37,749 bases of DNA from contig JADJSV010000010.1 of NCBI GenBank assembly GCA_016711505.1, positions 1 to 37,749 on the forward strand, read 5' to 3'. The position numbers and the translations under genes were made by a program. Positions 36,653 to 37,749 of the stretch are shown here, in pieces. Position 1 is the first letter of the stretch. Every line of letters begins with the position of its first letter. This DNA comes from Bacteroidota bacterium. GTDB taxonomy: Bacteria; Bacteroidota; Bacteroidia; AKYH767-A; 2013-40CM-41-45. Below the pieces are notes generated by a model. The model searched no databases and was not told the DNA's origin. It worked only from the letters and a program-made list of their open reading frames with translations.

Positions 36653-37042
36653 ATGATTGAATCCACACAATGTCTGCTTGTAGACGACGACAAAGATGAT
36701 CAGGACATTTTTCTAATTTGTATCAAGAAAACAGGTAAAAATATTAATTGTAAGATACTGGATAGTGGTGTTGAAGCAATTTCATATTTGTTATCGAAAA
36801 TTGAATACACTCCGAATTTATTTTTCTGGATGAACATGCCTAAGATGAATGGTATTGCAAGTTTGAAAGAGTTAAAAAAATTAAGCGGCTGGAGAAAACA
36901 AAAATATTTATGTATTTGGACTACTTCGGGAGGATCAACATCTACGGAAGCACTTGAATTAGGGGCAAATGATTTTATAATTAAGCCGGTTAAGACCGCA
37001 GAGTTGGTAAACAAGCTTAACCAGATTTTTACAACTGCTTAA
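36653..37042 (+). CDS. Stand-alone receiver-domain protein lacking the phospho-acceptor Asp
   Basis: A 129-aa CheY-like REC domain. The acidic pocket is LVDDDKDDQ (about residues 9-17), the Thr switch is WTTSGGS, and the conserved Lys is in FIIKPVK. The phospho-acceptor site normally reads FLDMNMPKMNG. Here it is FFWMNMPKMNG, with Trp59 where the Leu-Asp pair would be and one residue fewer. At DNA level this is explained by a net 3-nt loss (C from TTCCTGGAT and AT from GATATG), leaving the downstream frame intact. As written the protein could not be phosphorylated. It has its own promoter and is followed by a broken PAS protein, a likely kinase partner. Confidence 0.85.
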   Translation: MIESTQCLLVDDDKDDQDIFLICIKKTGKNINCKILDSGVEAISYLLSKIEYTPNLFFWMNMPKMNGIASLKELKKLSGWRKQKYLCIWTTSGGSTSTEALELGANDFIIKPVKTAELVNKLNQIFTTA

Positions 37043-37074
37043 AATTTCTAAATAGTCTTTTATGAACATAATCA

Positions 37075-37749
37075 ATGAGTAATAATAATTGGAGAGATTC
37101 AATAGATGGCGATAATCTTTATCAGAGAATGATAGAGGAAATTCAGGATTATGCGATTATTTACTGGATACAAATGGTATAGTCCGAATTGGAATCTGGA
37201 GCACAGAAAATTAAATATTATTCTGAAGAGGAAATTGTTGGAAAACATTTTAGTACATTTTACTTGAAAGAAGACATCAGGAATAAACTTCCGGATAAAT
37301 TAATTGAACAGGCCAGAAGTGCAGGAAGAGCAATTCATGAAGGTTGGCGAAGAAGAAAGGATGGTTCAAAATTTTGGGAAGTATAACAATAACTGCAATT
37401 CACTCGGAGAAAAATAGTAATTGGTTTTTGTAAAGTTACAAGAGATCTGACCGATAGAAAATTTGGGAAGATAGCTTGCGGGATAAGCGAAGAACGCTAT
37501 CATCAAATGATAGCAGAGGTGCAGGACTATGCAATAATTTTTGCTCGACATTAATGGTATTATTCAGAACTGGAATGCCGGTGCAGAAAGAATAAAAGGC
37601 TACAGAAGTGATGAAGTGATCGGAAAAAAATTCGAATTGTTTTATACTCCTGAAGATTTTAAATTCGAAGATGCCTGATAGACTTTTAAATTATGCCAAA
37701 GAACATGGTAAAGCCGTTTCAGGAAGGATGGCGGGTACGCAAAGACGGT
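37075..37749 (+). pseudogene. PAS-domain sensor protein, frameshifted and truncated by the window edge
   Basis: Begins at ATG 37075 (MSNNNWRDSID) and shows two PAS domains in pieces. PAS1: LYQRMIEEIQDYAII, GAQKIKYYSEEEIVGKHFSTFY, GWRRRKDGSKFW, KVTRDLTDR. PAS2: YHQMIAEVQDYAII, WNAGAERIKGYRSDEVIGK. Frames break at least near 37160, 37195, 37201 and 37384, and several more times before the edge, mostly one base short in short runs. The pattern is the N-terminus of a PAS-PAS sensor, most likely a histidine kinase whose kinase part would be outside the window. It is not a LOV domain, since the flavin Cys motif is not seen. Confidence 0.75.

Overview
The window is an AT-rich chromosomal segment from a member of the Bacteroidota. 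Three things support this. Several secreted proteins end in type IX secretion (T9SS) C-terminal sorting domains with YPNP motifs. Several genes are preceded by the Bacteroidota -7 promoter element TAnnTTTG. The gene repertoire fits: alpha2-type glycyl-tRNA synthetase, prs-rplY-pth, PKD-rich surface proteins, and an ECF sigma factor coupled to a membrane/beta-barrel protein. I cannot name the genus.

Layout. 0-5 kb: a translationally coupled CHASE3 histidine kinase and response regulator, then a large secreted protein with NHL/SBBP-like repeats, MopE-like metal-binding repeats and a terminal dockerin-like motif. 5-10.6 kb: housekeeping genes glyS, prs, rplY and pth, plus a small membrane protein and a T9SS-sorted protein. 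10.9-17.6 kb: three tandem paralogous T9SS surface proteins of about 735 aa in one operon, with a recent gene-conversion tract between copies 2 and 3 and a frameshifted sorting signal in copy 1. 17.8-20.1 kb: a hybrid cNMP-fold/histidine kinase/receiver protein and an HD phosphohydrolase. 20.1-21.1 kb: a cluster of REP-like palindromes next to a Y1 (IS200-like/RAYT-like) transposase. 21.0-25.1 kb: an ECF sigma factor overlapping a single-pass protein with a C-terminal outer-membrane barrel, and a six-PKD T9SS protein. 25.4 kb: tRNA-Leu(CAA) with its terminator.

From about 25.7 kb to the right edge the character changes. Recognisable full-length genes are present, but nearly every one is broken by 1-2 nt indels, mostly in homopolymers. 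One has an in-frame TGA and one has lost its middle. The content is a stress-tolerance block: a PLP-dependent cystathionine gamma-synthase family enzyme, then otsB - GH15 - otsA (trehalose) running rightward, converging on katE - SDR - zinc alcohol dehydrogenase running leftward, then a response regulator and a PAS sensor protein running off the right edge. Either this end of the sequence is poorly corrected or the block is decaying. The indel density rises toward the right edge, which favours sequence error, while the SDR deletion and the Gly-to-stop change are harder to explain that way.

The most interesting items are an apparently membrane-anchored sensor-HAMP-trehalose-6-phosphate synthase fusion, the palindrome cluster with its Y1 transposase, the sigma factor/anti-sigma-barrel pair, and the tandem T9SS paralogs undergoing conversion.
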